DNA of 64,000 bases from Certhia americana (Eukaryota > Chordata > Aves > Passeriformes > Certhiidae), in contig CM031857.1 of NCBI GenBank assembly GCA_018697195.1, forward strand, positions 53,267,924 to 53,331,923, in the 5' to 3' direction. A model generated the notes under the pieces. It was not told the DNA's origin. It made no database searches and saw only the letters and a list, made by a program, of their open reading frames with translations. The position numbers and the translations under genes were made by a program. The number at the start of each line of letters is the position of its first letter. Within the stretch, counting starts at the first letter, position 1. Positions 13,701-27,489 of the stretch are shown one piece after another.

Positions 13701-13820
13701 CTTTTGGGTTTTTTGGGGTTTTTTGTTTGTTTGTTTGGGTTTTTTGTTTGTTTGTTTGTTTGTTTGTTTGTTTGTTTGTTTGTTTGTTTTGGGAGGGGGG
13801 GTGTTTTTTGTTTTTTCTTT
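13701..13820. repeat. TTTG microsatellite in T/G-rich block
   Basis: About eleven TTTG units run at 13745-13788, flanked by GGGTTTTTT and GGGAGGGGGGG sequence. The Lys-Gln-Thr-Asn repeats read on the minus strand come only from the microsatellite. Confidence 0.93.
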
Positions 13821-15376
13821 AATTCTTATTGAAATAGAAGTCACTTCTCTGGCTGTGGACAGGATGGTATGCAAAACCCACACAGGATGACTGCATTGTA
13901 TTGATATCATGAAGAAAGATCAGCTTTCCTTTTATTCATAGCCCTCTGAGACCTCTGATTAAACATGTGGCCTTGTTTAACCTCTGCTTTATTCTCCCAG
14001 TGAAGCTGGTGTAATTACAAACCAAACGTATTTTACACCCTGTTGTAGTGAATTGATGTATCTTCTGTTAAACAGAATAAAGTCATGCATGGAAACTGAA
14101 GGGATTTTTTTCCCTTTGAGGGTATAAGACTGTGAGCTGGTACCTAACTATCTATTCCATGTAATGATACCCATGAAAGCAACATAAAAGTCTGTAGTCA
14201 CATACTCTGGCACTTCACATCCTAGCAGCAGGTTTATGTGACCAAAGTAATCTCTCCATCATGTCCTGTGGAGCTGTACCTGGGGCAGACTCACACTAAT
14301 AAACTACTGATGTCAGATTTATAAAATTCTCATTAATGGAGCAAGGCACAAAAAACCCTGGCTTGTTCCTGAATCCGCAGTGCTCACATCATGTATATCT
14401 TTATTCAGTGATGCAGGATGACTCACAAAAATGTTAGCTCAAGATATATTTTAAACTCCTGAGCTAGCACTGTCCTGAGAAGAAAATTCTAATTTTGCTT
14501 CCTGTGGGCATACTTTTGAGAGCAGATTATAAATCTGAGTAGTGAAATTGCTCTCTCTTTTTTTCCACACAGGCAGTTTTGGAAGATCAGGATTTTTCAC
14601 TGTGAAAACAGAAAATTGCCCACACAAACAATTTACATGCACACCCAAAACCACACACCCCAAATCCCATGCTCCTGTTCTCCACCCTTGCAGTGTGTTG
14701 CTCTCTTTTCTTTCTTTGGTTGGCCAAAGCTTGGCTTTGTGAGATTGTCCCTAGCTTTGCAAAAATGCATCTAGATCTTTCTACTGAAGCTGAAAAGAAT
14801 CATTCTCTAAAACCAACACAGCCTGTTCCACTTCTGCCTGAACACAGTCAGGATCACACATTCAGTCTGGATGTTTCAACTGGAAAGTTTCACTGAGGCC
14901 ATTTTGAATGTCTGGCTTTGAACATCAGGCATGAAACAAGTCTGGAAAAATCTGGTCCCGTTGTGGGACAGAAGGCAGCATCAAACAAATTAGAACTTCC
15001 AAAGGGAGTAGCACAGCTGCCTTCCCACACTGCCCTATCCAGGCTGTCTAGCAGGCTCTGCCTCTGCCAGTGCAACTACCCTTCTCCTGGGAATCCCTTC
15101 CCTCCCTTTAGACCCAGCCCAAAATGATCACCTCAATCCCACCTTCAATCCCAAGTTCTCATCTCCTGTTTATTCGACACATCCTGGTTTTGTCTTTTGG
15201 AGCATATCAAGTACTTCTTTCAAAAAATTAAATCCACGTATGATTTTGGGTGCTGCTGGCTTCAAGGAAAGCACAGGCAAGAGCTCTGGAGAGCACAGGC
15301 AAGATAACAACTGCTGTAGTTTCCTACAGTACTGCTTTGTTACTTTGTTTGCTCCTGATTTGTTTGTACTGATTCT
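13821..15376. other. Unassigned noncoding sequence
   Basis: No named repeat or exon recognised. Short frames only. Confidence 0.5.
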
Positions 15377-15536
15377 GGAATCAGTATCACAGAAGAGTTG
15401 AGGTTGGAAGGTATTTTGGGAGATCATCTAGTCTGTACTGCTCTTGCCCATCTCTGAGGTCCTTCACTGGACTCTCTAGACTATGTTCCACTCTTTATTT
15501 CACTGAGGAACCCAGAACTGGACGTAGTTCACTTCA
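15377..15536 (-). mobile_element. CR1 LINE 3'-end fragment, internally deleted
   Basis: The plus strand reads as the reverse complement of an avian CR1 3' end. A degraded AATCA-CAGAA terminus is followed by GTTGAGGTTGGAAGG and GAGATCATCTAGTC. The sequence then jumps to a more internal CR1 part (TCCTTCACTGGACTCTCT, then CCCAGAACTGGACG). The element therefore lies on the minus strand, is truncated at its 5' end as is usual for CR1, and has lost roughly the middle of its 3' region. The orientation and order of the three matching blocks make chance similarity unlikely. Its boundaries are approximate. Confidence 0.75.
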
Positions 15537-18500
15537 TGAGAAAGCTGTATTTTCAGTGAAAAGCAACAACAAAAGAAATATGTCAAACAATTAATTCAAT
15601 TCAGGTCTATTGGCTGGATGAATATGGCTGAAACGCACAAAACAGAAACGTCTCCTTGGAGGAAGTTAAAGTACATCCTCTTCTTTTAACCAAAACACAT
15701 CAAAGGTAATGGCAAAATGGGTTTGCTTTCTGTCAAGAGGAGGTTACTAGGTCATGTGCTCCATTTCCAGACATCTGTATATTCCTCAGCATTTGTCTGT
15801 AGTTTTCAAGATTTGCCAGAAGCAGTGGAATTGACCAGATTCCAGGGGAGGTCAGTCCCCAGCAAGCAAATGCATTTGTGCATTTGAGCTTGTTATCTGC
15901 CTTTTTGGCATCCCTTATTCATGAAGGCTTACTCTTTGGCCACTCCACATCAATGAAAATGGGACCATAAAGCTACCTAGGAGCCCATGTCTGAGGTTAG
16001 CTCTGTACTACTCAACTGCTAGAATGGACCCTGTGAGATTTTTTAGGTAAGTCAGGCCCCAGATAAGTTTCACAGACCTTGAAGAAGCCACAATGGACAC
16101 ACAGTATGAAAAGTTTGGGCATGGCATTTGTCCCATGCCACCTACCACTTTCTCACTCAATTTCCAGGCATGTTTCAAGGGTTAACATGAGCAAGGGGCT
16201 GTTCCGGTGGGAATTTAGACAGGTGCCTCTTTTGGGTAGATGAAACAGTCTAATGTGTAAGCAGGCCATTCAACGGCAGCAAATGGTCTAAAGGACATTT
16301 AATTTACCACAATAGAGACCCATCAAGATCAGCAACTGTGTTTTCAGTGGTCCCAATCCCTAGGGATGTTGGTCCACATTGCAAAACCCCTGTGAGAGCA
16401 AATACATGTATCTGACCCTCCATCAGACCTGTGGCACCAGCAAAAAGGAATGCATCTGGTCTAGAGGTGGACAGAAAAGGCGCAGCCAGAGCCAGCAAGC
16501 GTGCATCTCCATTAGCACAGGCATGAATGCAATATTTAACTTCCAACCCACTCCATTCCTCTTTAACATAACACATTTGAAATGGAGGGTAGAAATTACA
16601 GGGGTTTTAGTCATGCAATGTCAGCCTAGACCCTCCCTGTCACCAGCCCTGGGCACATTCCCAGGCAGGAGGAAAAACACCAACATCTTTTAAAGAAAGA
16701 TGTTTCAGCCTACCTTGTGCCTCAGATCACCTTCTGAGATCTTTCTCCACTGAGTCCTGAGTCTTGGATGGCTATCAATATGGTGGTGGCTACCACCATA
16801 TCTCAAGTATGGAAGTAGAGGACAGAGATAAACCTTAGAGATAAATCTAAGGCAACATTTCTGAGTGATATCAACTAGGAAAGGGCCTCATCTCCTGCAA
16901 ATCCAGAACATGTACTCCCCGCAGTTTGTAGACCAGTTATACAAACAGTGCATGCTATCCTTTCCACCTTACATCCCACAAAGAGTCTGACCAGAATGAC
17001 CAACCCCCTCTGAATCCTGGATTTAGCTAGGGTTAGTTCCTTTTGTGTTGGAAACTCATCACAGCTCCATGGTGGGAGATGTCTGGGCAATGCATAATCT
17101 GGCTGCTTCTTAAAGTGGGGGGTTCAAAACCTGCCCATACTGGCCCTATTCTGCTTCCATTTAGTAGCACAAAGGTTTTCAAATCCATCATCTTTTTTCA
17201 GTAATTAGTATATAATGATATTCAAGCAGTATATCATAATTAGCTTCTCCCTTGTGACCCTTCTCTGCCACACACAGATTCAGAATATCTTTATGTTCTT
17301 CAAAAAGGCATTAATCTTTATGGTCAGGCATTTTGGCTTCTTTTTCTCCCCTATCACCACCCCAACAGAAACTATCTTCTCATGTGTCAGGTAGGCAAAC
17401 CTACGGAGCATTGCTAGGGTGTAAATCTGAAATCCTGTAGCATTTCAAAACATACCTGCCTCTGTAGTCAGTGCAAATGTTTCCCCTGTTTGAACTGCTC
17501 TCTGTAGTACACAATGTTATGAACCCATGCAGTACTTTCTGCACAGCTTACCCCTGAGTAACTTAGACAAATCTCTGCTAACAGGTGCCTTTTTTTTTTT
17601 TCTTTTCAAATATGTGTGTTTGAAAGATGGAAAGAATATCTGTGTTTTGAAGAGGCTTTATGGTTAATTGCACTAGATGTTTTGTGCAGCCATCACACCT
17701 ATAACTACTGAAGTCTGGTGTTATCCTGGGAAGAGAGGGTTAATTTGCTTGAATCCAGACACTAGGCATAAAGAAGGGGAACTGATTTCAGGGGACTATT
17801 CCTATTTACACCATACATGAAAAGAGAAGCTTTCCCAAAACACCGTCCTTCTGCTGCTGAGCTTGGGGAGGTTTCAAGAGGTCAGATTAAACAGGACCCT
17901 GGCTCTGCCTCTCATCGCTGGATGTTCATTATGGGTGTAATGTTCTTCTTCTCTTCAAATTTATTTCAAGGTCAGAGAAACTTACCTTCTGTGTATATTG
18001 GGTTAAGGCATGTTTTGTTAGGAAAATTTATAAGATGGCTTGTTTTAACAGTTGTTGCTGTAGATTGATTGGGTAATATTTACTCGTGCTATAATTATCT
18101 TATTTCATAGCAGTGAATGTAAGGAGGCAGCTAGGCATGCTGAAACCAGAATAACAGAAATCAGGAGATTTGCAGCAGGAGGCAAAATGTTGTACTGTAT
18201 GTACTGTTGTGTCTTGTTATTTATATCAAGCTAAACTTGTTTTTCCAGCTATTTGTGCAAATGACCAGCTACCCAATAAATTACATCATTTCCAGCACTG
18301 AATGGCACCATGACATGTTAACTAGGAATTTAAGCACCAGAAAATAATCCTGACTGACTTGAAAGTGAAGCTATAAAAGCCCAATGAAAGCTAATTTTCT
18401 GGGGCAGGATGGGGAGGGGGATAGGTAGGAAACAGGCAGGAGGGAGCAGGGTTGCAAGACAGACAAAAAAGAAAGCCTCATGCTCAACCAAATTCACATA

Positions 18501-21500
18501 CACAAGTTTTAAAAGTCTAAGTCTATAAATATATTCCCTGTATATATTCATTTGTAGGTTAATCAGTCTCTCCTTCCTTGGCTGAGCCAACTCTGAGCCC
18601 TTCTCATGTTTTCAGGTGTAGATAAATATCTGACTGGAGGTGAACTGCAAAGAGCTGGTGCAAACCTAAATACATGTAACTATATGTGGCAAAAGCCTCC
18701 AAAGGGAACTGTAAAAGCAGACATGCATTCCCCACTTTTATTTTAAGGCTTTTATATACTGGAGCAAGCCAGTGTGGAAAGAAGAATTCAAGAAGTATCT
18801 TGGTTTGGATTATTTCTCACAAAGGCAGTTACAAACTACTTAAACCCTTCATGCAAGCAAACAACCTCACAAAGACACCACGGTCTGTCTGAACCAGCAA
18901 GACAAGGAATGACTGACTCCTGCCACCAGCAAGCACTTGGGCGAGGCTGAGCATGTCACACGGCACATCGGCTCCCCAGGACACCCAGCCCAGGTGGGGT
19001 TGGATCCTGCTGGGCCTTCCTGCAGCCCACTTGCCATGTGTTTCTTCATCTAAGGCTCACCCTGACATGCACTGGGGAAGTGAGAAGGATCCCTGAGCTC
19101 TGTGGGACAAGAAGGAGCCTCTTCTGCTATGGTGGCATCCCTGTAGGTGGTCCTAAGGCAACTGCCTGGGAATGAGGTGATGAAAAGGATCTGTGCATGA
19201 AGGAAAACCCTCTCCTCTCATCCCATAACAGAACCAGGACCATTTCCCAAAGCCTGTCACCAGGGTTTGCTCCCCAAACCAATACTCACTTCTAACCAAA
19301 GCTGGTGTAAGCATTGGTTATTTTTAGCCTAGGAAGTGAGAATCCTGCAGTTGTGCTGCCTGCTTGCCTGCCTCTCTTTTAGCCTCCCCTGCCTCTCAGT
19401 ATACACACACTAATAAATTTCAATTCCAGTTTCAACTAACATGAGGAAATAGAAGAGAGACTTGAATTTGTGATCCCAGTAAGGGAAGGGAGCTCCAAAC
19501 TCAGCTGTTATCCTTGGCAGTGACTGCCCAGGCAGCCAGCACAGCCTTTCTAGCTGGCAAGTGAGCATGCAGACAGGCTACAAATGTGAGATCAGCTTTC
19601 TGCTGGAGGGGAGTTGGGGTAAGCCAGGGCTATCATGACAGGGTCAAGGCATTTGTAGTCAAAGGATGTGAGTTTGTATGAGACAAACCACTATGGGCTG
19701 AAAAACCCAGAGAGCATAAAATGGCACAACAGGAATTATTCACGGCAGTTCAGTCTCCTTTTCATTTTTTGGCACAATCACTTTCAAGAACAGAGGTGGC
19801 AGTGCAATACCTCTGGGGATCCCTGGACACCTGTCATGTCTGGAAACAGGGTGTGCACCTCCTTCACAGATTGTACAAATGAGCACCTTGCCTTTAGTCT
19901 TCCCCAATTTCTCATCCAGGCATTCAAGCAAAGAGCAACTGGATCTTCAAATCATGCTGAAACATGGGACAGACGTCTGGGAGAGCCTGAAGGCTCTGAG
20001 CATCCAAGCTCAGAGCAGTTGGTGTCCCAAGAACCACAGTATCTGTGCATCTCTCATTGTCTTTCCTCTGAAATCCACATATTCACATGCCATAACATCA
20101 TGGCATGAGTAGATTTACAAGCTTCCTCTGTCCTTCTGTCTCTCAGACAGCAGGGTGCTCAGAGAAACCAGTGCCACACACACTTTCATGTCAGCCCTGC
20201 CACTTACCACACATGCTGCCATCTCTGTAGGCAAGGCTGGTGGCCGCACTGCACCGGGTCCTGCTTTCGGCTCCTTTTCTCCAAGGTCAGTAGGTTTCCT
20301 CCAGTGTAAGTGAGAGCACAAAAGCTGGCCCTTTGTCAGTGGATTTTGGGGCTCTTTAATGGGATTAAGCCAGTTCCACCCAGTGCTGGTTGCTACAAAG
20401 GCTTTTTCTCCTGTCTCAATGACGTGCTACATCTTAACGTGTGTGGTCATATCTGCAGTCGATTTGTGCAGCTCTTTGTTCTTTGCACATGTTTTTATTG
20501 CCTGGGGGGCATGCAGCAACCAGCCAGCAAGCTTTTGTGGTGCCCAGTTCATTCGACTGTTTACTCAGTTAATGCACTGCAGCCAAAATAAGAATCTGCA
20601 ATATCAATTCATTGAAAGTAACGCTGAATGACAATCGCAGAGCACTTTCAGATTGGCACGACACAAAGGATGCAACATTGCCAGCAGTGTAGCTGAGGCA
20701 CCTCGCATTTAGCTTTAGCAACCAATTTGTTTGCCAGCTAGGTGTTTAGCCCCCCCTCCTTGACAAAAACACATGAGAAGCAGCACATTCAAAGGGCAAT
20801 TTTTCCCCTCTCCCTTAGACATCTACTGAGGTTGAGATAAAGCATCATGCAGAGGTTCCTCTGTCACTCTCCCATCAGAAATGGAAGGAGCCTCACACAA
20901 ATGATTTTTCAGTGGCCAGTGCCAGAGTTAGTGCTTCATTCCAGGTATCACATTGCACAGGACTGTTCAAGACTCAGAAACCTCAGAGTTCTTCTCAGAA
21001 GAGAAGATAAGCTCCCAAACCACTGCTGGAGGATGTGTATAATTTGATGAATTATGACCTGAGGTGCGTGAGGCTATTATGATAGAAGTAGTGCAGAAGT
21101 GAAATGCTGTCTTGCCTGCCAGCCATGGGTATATGCTGTTCCTTGGCCACAGACCATTTATCATAAGACCATGAATTGACAAGCACCCCGACAAAGGTAC
21201 AGGCCACCCAGCAGAGCATGAAGTGTCTCCCAACACTGGCACACAACATTGTTCTAGTCCAAGCAGCTTTCACCAACATTTCCTGGTATTTTGTAAATTG
21301 TATACAACAACCCAGTTTGAGTTAATGCGTCTAAATTTGGGGAAGCATTCAGGGAGGCATCATCAAGAAAACAAAGAGTCTGGAGCATTTGGAACACTTT
21401 ACACCAGAGAAATAATTGAAGTTTTAAAAATATTTGTAGAAATAAATTTTTAATAGAAATTGATTTTTAAAAAAATCTTGTTAATATCATCATCCATAAA

Positions 21501-22639
21501 ATTCAGGAGTATTATTTGTCTTACCACTGTTTTGAAGAGAACTAAAAATTCCCCTGCCTGAAGACAACAATTCATGTGTGTGCCAGCAGTCATAAAAGCT
21601 CATTCCTCAATTTTAGTTTTGAACTCCTTTGTGTTCTGACCACTCTTTTTTCTGCTTTCCTCTTCTTTGTAATTTCTCTCCAGTTATTCAAATTTTAAAA
21701 ATGGGAAGATATTAACTTAAAAGTAATGGGATTAATTTACTTCTTTACTACCTTTTTTTAAAATCATGTTTTTCTTTTCTCCAGGAAGGAAAGAAGAAAA
21801 CTATTGTTAAAGGATCATGAAATAGATCATTAAATACTATCTGTAATTCTAAATATCAAGAATATGACATTCTTTTGGGGGTTTTATAGTAGATAACAAT
21901 GCTTTGCCTGTGCCTGCCCCACTCCGGGAGAGCTGCACAATGTGCTCTCTGCCCAAGTTTCAGTGCTGTGCTATCCAAAGACAAACCTTCTCAGCAGTTC
22001 AGAACAGAGGGGTCTGGTTGTGTGACAGCAGCTCAGCACCTCTGTGCCACCTGAAAGCTCATGGGTGACTGACCAGGGAGTGTTGGGGGCAGCCTGCTGT
22101 GGGGCAGAGCTGTCTCTGCCTTCTGCCTGTTGGGCGAGCCCAGGTTTGGCTGGCTCGGCCACGCCCTGCTGCTGTGGAGCCGCAAGGTTTGGCCTTTCCA
22201 CCCAAACCTCTGACACGTGTGCTCTCCAGTAAGGGCAGCCACTACAGAAAGCACCCTCAGACCAAACAGGTTAAGACATAATAATCAATTGCAAACCCTC
22301 TGGCACTGTTTTTCTGCACACTCAATCCTCGATACCAGATTAGCACACCAAAGCCTCTGAGCAAATGTAATGACTCCTTCCCTGCGCTCCCGCCTCTTAG
22401 TAAACCTATGGCTTGAAAACCTATAAATGTGCTATTTCAGCTGTTTTAAAGAGCTTATCATGGTTTTCTGAAAGTCTGGACTCAAGAATCTGGATCCCCT
22501 TCATAATAACATTTAATGCTACCATTATGTAATTTAATCCATTTTGTCTGTGTGGTGGGAATATTATTAAACTGTAATTCATTTCACTGTCTTGATACAC
22601 TTGGACTTTCAGGTCCAAGTCTGAAATGACAGGAGGTTT
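15537..22639. other. Unassigned noncoding sequence
   Basis: Seven kilobases without a repeat family or exon I can name. Frames of 60-146 codons occur on both strands, the longest at 19668-20108. None has a recognisable domain or consistent codon pattern, and several overlap on opposite strands. An AT-rich stretch with TAATTAG sites in inverted arrangement lies at 17201-17243, and a T11 run near 17590. Conserved regulatory DNA could be present but cannot be judged from one sequence. Confidence 0.5.
17201..17243. promoter_or_regulatory. Possible paired homeodomain-type sites (weak)
   Basis: TAATTAG occurs near the left edge and ATAATTAG at the right edge. Between them TAATGATAT and ATATCATAA form a near-perfect inverted repeat around a short spacer. 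TAATTA is the core bound by many homeodomain proteins. This may equally be chance in AT-rich DNA. Confidence 0.2.
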
Positions 22640-22759
22640 GGGGAAAGGGAAAGGGAAAGGGAAAGGGAAAAGGAAAAGGAAAAGGAAAGGGAAAGGGAAA
22701 GGGAAAGGGAAAGGGAAAGGGAAAGGGAAAAGGGGAAAGAAAAGGGAGGGGAAAGGGGG
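22640..22759. repeat. GGGAAA/GGAAAA purine microsatellite-like array
   Basis: About 120 bases consist only of G and A, mostly GGGAAA hexamers with a central GGAAAA variant block, ending in GGGGAAAGGGGG. The two leucine/serine- and proline/phenylalanine-rich frames on the minus strand are products of the repeat. Regular G3 runs on one strand make quadruplex or triplex structure possible. Confidence 0.95.
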
Positions 22760-25700
22760 TCTAACCATCTGGCACCTTCCATTACCAGACTGATTTTTTT
22801 CCATAAAGAGGAATTATCAGTTCTTTTATCACCCCTGTTCTTATATTTCTTATTTTTTACCATGTGTGCACAAAGCTCATAGGACTCCTATTCATTTGTC
22901 AGAGCTTCATCCTTTCCTGATATGGGAGTTTCTTCATTATCCCAATTTGCTGAGTCTGAACTTTTCTGCCAGAGAATTTTTGGAAATGCAATCATGTCAG
23001 GGATGGTACATTTTTACATCTGTTGCCCCCTCCATATTAAGTGTTTGGCTTGTGGCCAGCCATCTTACAAGTAGCCATATTATTATTGAAACCACATGCT
23101 CATTAGTGAGGCTGGCACTAGCACAAGAACCACTGTCCGAGGCTAACATTATATTCCATTATAACCCAGACAACAGGACAGGGCAGCATACAGTTTGTTC
23201 AGAAGAACAAACAACCTCAGTTGAAAAAATCTGATCTTAAACTGCCAGAAATGCAATCTATTTTCTGTCTCTTTGTATGTGGGCTCTGGTAGTTCAGAGA
23301 GAGATGTATTTTGAAAGAAAACACTGTACCACTAACTTATCTTCTTGATTTTTAATTTCAAGGTTTCAAGGACAGCAAGAGTTCCTGGGCCCTTCTCTAT
23401 TGGGCTTAATCACTTTATCCCTTGGGAGGCAAGCAAGAGTATTTCACTTAATATACAGGGATGACTCATGATCATTGCTTTCAATTAGAAATGTCCTCTG
23501 GGATTTCTGGGAACGGTGTTTTCTTGACTGTGGGAGGGGAAGAGAGTAAGAGAGAGAAACAGACAGAATCAGACCAGTTCAGACCAACTTTTCCAAGAAA
23601 CACATTTCAGAGTAAGATACCACTTTCTCTCATACGTCCAAGTAATTTGCTTTGTCCAATATAATTACTGGCACTGCTGAATAGATGCTATTTACTCAGA
23701 ATAAACTAAGGATTTACAAGAGCTACATCTTGTAATGGACCCCCTGCTTGTTTTTCTGTGATAACCACATAGAACAGCACTCACTAACATCAGAAACCTC
23801 ACAGGCTGGAAAATGGACTGGGATGTTTTCAGTGTTTCTTTTCCTGCTGGAAATAGCTGCAGATGAAGGTCAGTTCCTGTTTCTCCTGCTGTAGGAGGTA
23901 TTACACCAATGGCTGTGTGCTTAAAGTCTCAGGTGCAATATAATATTTCTCAAAGACTTCTGGACTGACTTAAGTTCAGTGATTTCTCACAGCGGTAACC
24001 TTATTCCATTAAACTACTTTCATGCTGGTGACCGGGACTTATAGAAATATACAGGGTTGAGTCCAAGAGTTTTTAAGGTCCATATAAAAAAGCAAGACCA
24101 TCCCACCTCCCTATCTGAACAGGGGACAAAAACATTTTCAGGGGAGGAAAACACTTTCCTTGGTTATAAAGGTATGCATTCTTGTGTGAAAATACTGTGT
24201 CCTGTTCCCAGAAGCAGGAATAAAGTTGCACTTATCACAACTTTGAAGAGAAATAAAGGCTTATAGAACAAAAGGCCTTTATAAATTCCTGCAGTTTAGA
24301 GTTCTGTAGAGGCAAGACAAATTTCCAAATACACACTATAAGAAGATAACAAATAAGCTCCTTTCCTTTGAGAAAGGGAAGGGTTAACCCTGACAAATGA
24401 CATTCTAAATTTAGAGTCATTTTTGCATGTGGTTGCATGTCTAGTTGGAACGAGTCTGCCAAAACTCATTTTACTTATGACCCTTTACAGCTAGCAGAGA
24501 AAGAGGTCCATTGTTTTCTTTGTATTAGTGAGATTAAAAACACAGTCCCCCCAACTGAAAAGGCAAGCACTGGAAGTACTCTCTGAGGCAAAAAGAAGCA
24601 TTTTTAATCCTCAATAAACCACATACAAACACACATCTATGGGTGTGCATAGATGTGCATCCAACACGTGCAAGCATGTGTACTTCCTAGAGGGACAGAT
24701 ATCATTCTGTAAGCAACTACATGCCATGTGAGTGAAAACAAAATGAGACAAAGAGGGATATGTCTCTTGCTGGCCATCCTTGCTTCAAATTCTGCAGCAT
24801 AGTCTTCCCCTCATAGCCCTTGGGAGGTACCTTGTGCAGGGAGTTTGTTACCACATCTCAACCAGATGTGACTGGGGAGATGCAGATGCGCCACCACCCT
24901 TCTGGCACAAGCAGCAGGCAGCAGAGCAAATGTGCTGGGGACATCTGCTCTACCTCTCTGGAGCAGCAGCACATTGTACACACTGAGGAAAATTCTATGG
25001 GTGTAGCCAGAGGCTTCCACCCACCTCATCTTCAGTTAGCACCTGCTGAGGATGGGGTAGGTTGGATGTAGATGTCTGCGTGTGACCTAGATAGCACAGG
25101 GCTTATTTGGCATTGGAGCAGGGGGCAGAAACAGACGTTTTTGGACATATTTTATCTTAATATAACCCAGAACTAGGTCTCTATGGGCTCTTGGGAGAGA
25201 TAAATGACTAACACAGGTGTGAATGCCTCTACTCTTGACATCAGCAACTAGCCAGGATGAACCTTGTCCTGGATATTTCGTTGCTCTTCATACTTCTTTG
25301 AAACAAGTAATCTTTGCCGCCTGTCTGCTTCTAATGAGGAGCTGGCCTTCACCCTCCCAAATCTTGCTCTAGCTGGCAAAACTCCTGCAGCAGCTCCCCC
25401 AGAGTACAACCAGTTAGAAAAGAAGTTGGTCTTACATGAAAAATAGCAGAACAGCTGCAGAGTTTTTTCTGTGGGGAGCACAGTGGCTAAGCAGCAGGAC
25501 TGTAATAATTGTCTCTACCTACACAGCTCTTCAGTTCTCTGTCAGTGACAGAAAACTCACTTCTCTTTCCTCACAGACTCAGAATATTTGTCTTCTGGTT
25601 GCAAGAAGTACACAGTTAGACAAAGTATTTGATTTTCCTTTGAGCTGTTGAGAACATTCAGTGACATTGGATGTTTTTCCCAGAGGTTCAATCCTCTTGT

Positions 25701-27489
25701 ACATGTAATGCTATCCTAGAAACAAGGTAAAGCTGGGACAAAGATGAACATCTTCCATCACACCAGCTGAAATGGATGGGAAAAAAACAGATGAGGTGCA
25801 GGAGTTGTTCATTACTTCAGAAAGGGAGGCAGCAAACATCAGAACTAAATCTGGAATGTGAACATTTGCTCTGAATTTGGCTATTTTAATCAGGGAGGTG
25901 GTTTGAGAGAGAAGATAGTTTCTACCAGTTGCGCAAAAAGTTATGCTACTGAGAAGACAGATCCCTTTGAGAGACAGACACTCAAAGACAGAGAAGTAAT
26001 TATCACCAATATTACACCAAAGGGTTAGTTGGAAGGAATTGGAAAATTACAATGTGCACAAACCAACTTCTCAAGTACTTTAGGCAGAATTTAGTCACCC
26101 ATGTCCAAATATGTGATCCACAAAGGATTTGCTTAATCCTTTAGATGTCTGAGAGTCTGTAAGTGCTTAAGTTTGCACAGGAAAGCTTAGTTTGGCGTCA
26201 ACATTTCTGCTACAAAGCATGCCCAATGGAACCATGATACTGGTTGAGCCAAATACTTTTTCTCTGTCTCTGCCAAAGACCGTGAGATTCACTACTTGTG
26301 CCTCAGTTCAAGGAGGCTGGATCCAGTAAATATATTCAAAGCACACCTACAGTTTCCTGATAATCATGAAAGCTTGAGATGCTTTCATTAGCAGGGATGG
26401 TGATGAGAATCTTATATGTAACAGCTTAGCAGTTATCCTGTGATTTCCTCAAAGTACAAGGAAGAGGTAAGTTCCCTTGTCTTTGGGTGGTCAGAGCAGC
26501 TCCCACATCTCCTGATGAAGTTAAGCCTCCTGTGTCAACAGAAAGAGTTGATGCCAAAAGAAGAGTTCATGAGGCTAGAGAAAGGACAGGACAGGTTCTG
26601 CCATCTTCTGCTCTGGACACTTTCCCCAAAACTGAAGATTCCTGAACTCTAGCTCTTGAAAGATGTAGGTTCAGCTCAGCCAAACCAGCAGGACTGCTCA
26701 GTGTACACAGCTGCAGAGTTGCAGGACCCTAAGAGCTTTTTTGGATCAAATTTCGGCACCTGGCGACAGTTTAAATCATACATTAGGCATCCACATCCTT
26801 CTTTGGGTTTTGGCCTAGGGGCCCTATAGTTATTTATCCATGTCAGGGGCATCTATGGACCAAGAGGCCTTGGGAGCTGTGGATATTCCCACTGACATGG
26901 ACCTACCGCACAGTTAGGTCCTGTCCCTGATGCCTTATTACTCTGTATTTCCCTTATGCCAAACTCAACAGCCCAACAAAGCAGAGCCAGTTGCCAATGG
27001 TTTCAAAAGGCGCTGATGGCCACAATCCTCAAAATGCTGGCACAGAGAATAGTTCATCTCCATTCTCCTGAGACATTTTCCTTTCATTTCAGATGGTTGT
27101 AGTGCATGATCATGGACATCAAATAATTTCCAAATACATAGAAACTAGGTACAGTAAATAAAAGAAAGCTTTTACCTGTCTCCCACCAAGTATAGAGTAG
27201 CTTAGGGGTTTTTTTCCTATTTATGTATTCATAGTTAAGATCCCACAGGTGTTTCCCATACAGATAAATCTCATCCTCTTTCATGTCCTCTATCTTCCTG
27301 ATCTCAGTGATATCCCAGAATAATGACTTCCATGAAGTAAATACCTGTTGTGCTACTGTTTATAAATTTCAATTTGCTGTCTCAGTTTCACTGTGTTCCA
27401 CTGGGATTTCTTTTTTTTGTGTGTGTGTAAGGAAAAATGGTATAGAAGAGTACCTGATTTATCTTCTCAGGTCTATTAACTAGCTTGGA
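22760..27489. other. Unassigned noncoding sequence
   Basis: No exon or named repeat recognised. A perfect 10-bp inverted repeat with a 6-base loop lies at 24632-24657 (CACATCTATG / CATAGATGTG). Frames are short and mutually overlapping. Confidence 0.5.

Noticed and set aside
13578..13910. Lys-Gln-Thr-Asn repeat protein on the minus strand
   Set aside because: Produced by the TTTG microsatellite. The same applies to the similar frame at 58755-59078, which comes from the GTTTT array.
19668..20108. 146-codon plus-strand frame as a gene
   Set aside because: No recognisable domain. An opposite-strand frame and a second plus-strand frame are open over the same bases, and no initiation or splicing signals were seen.
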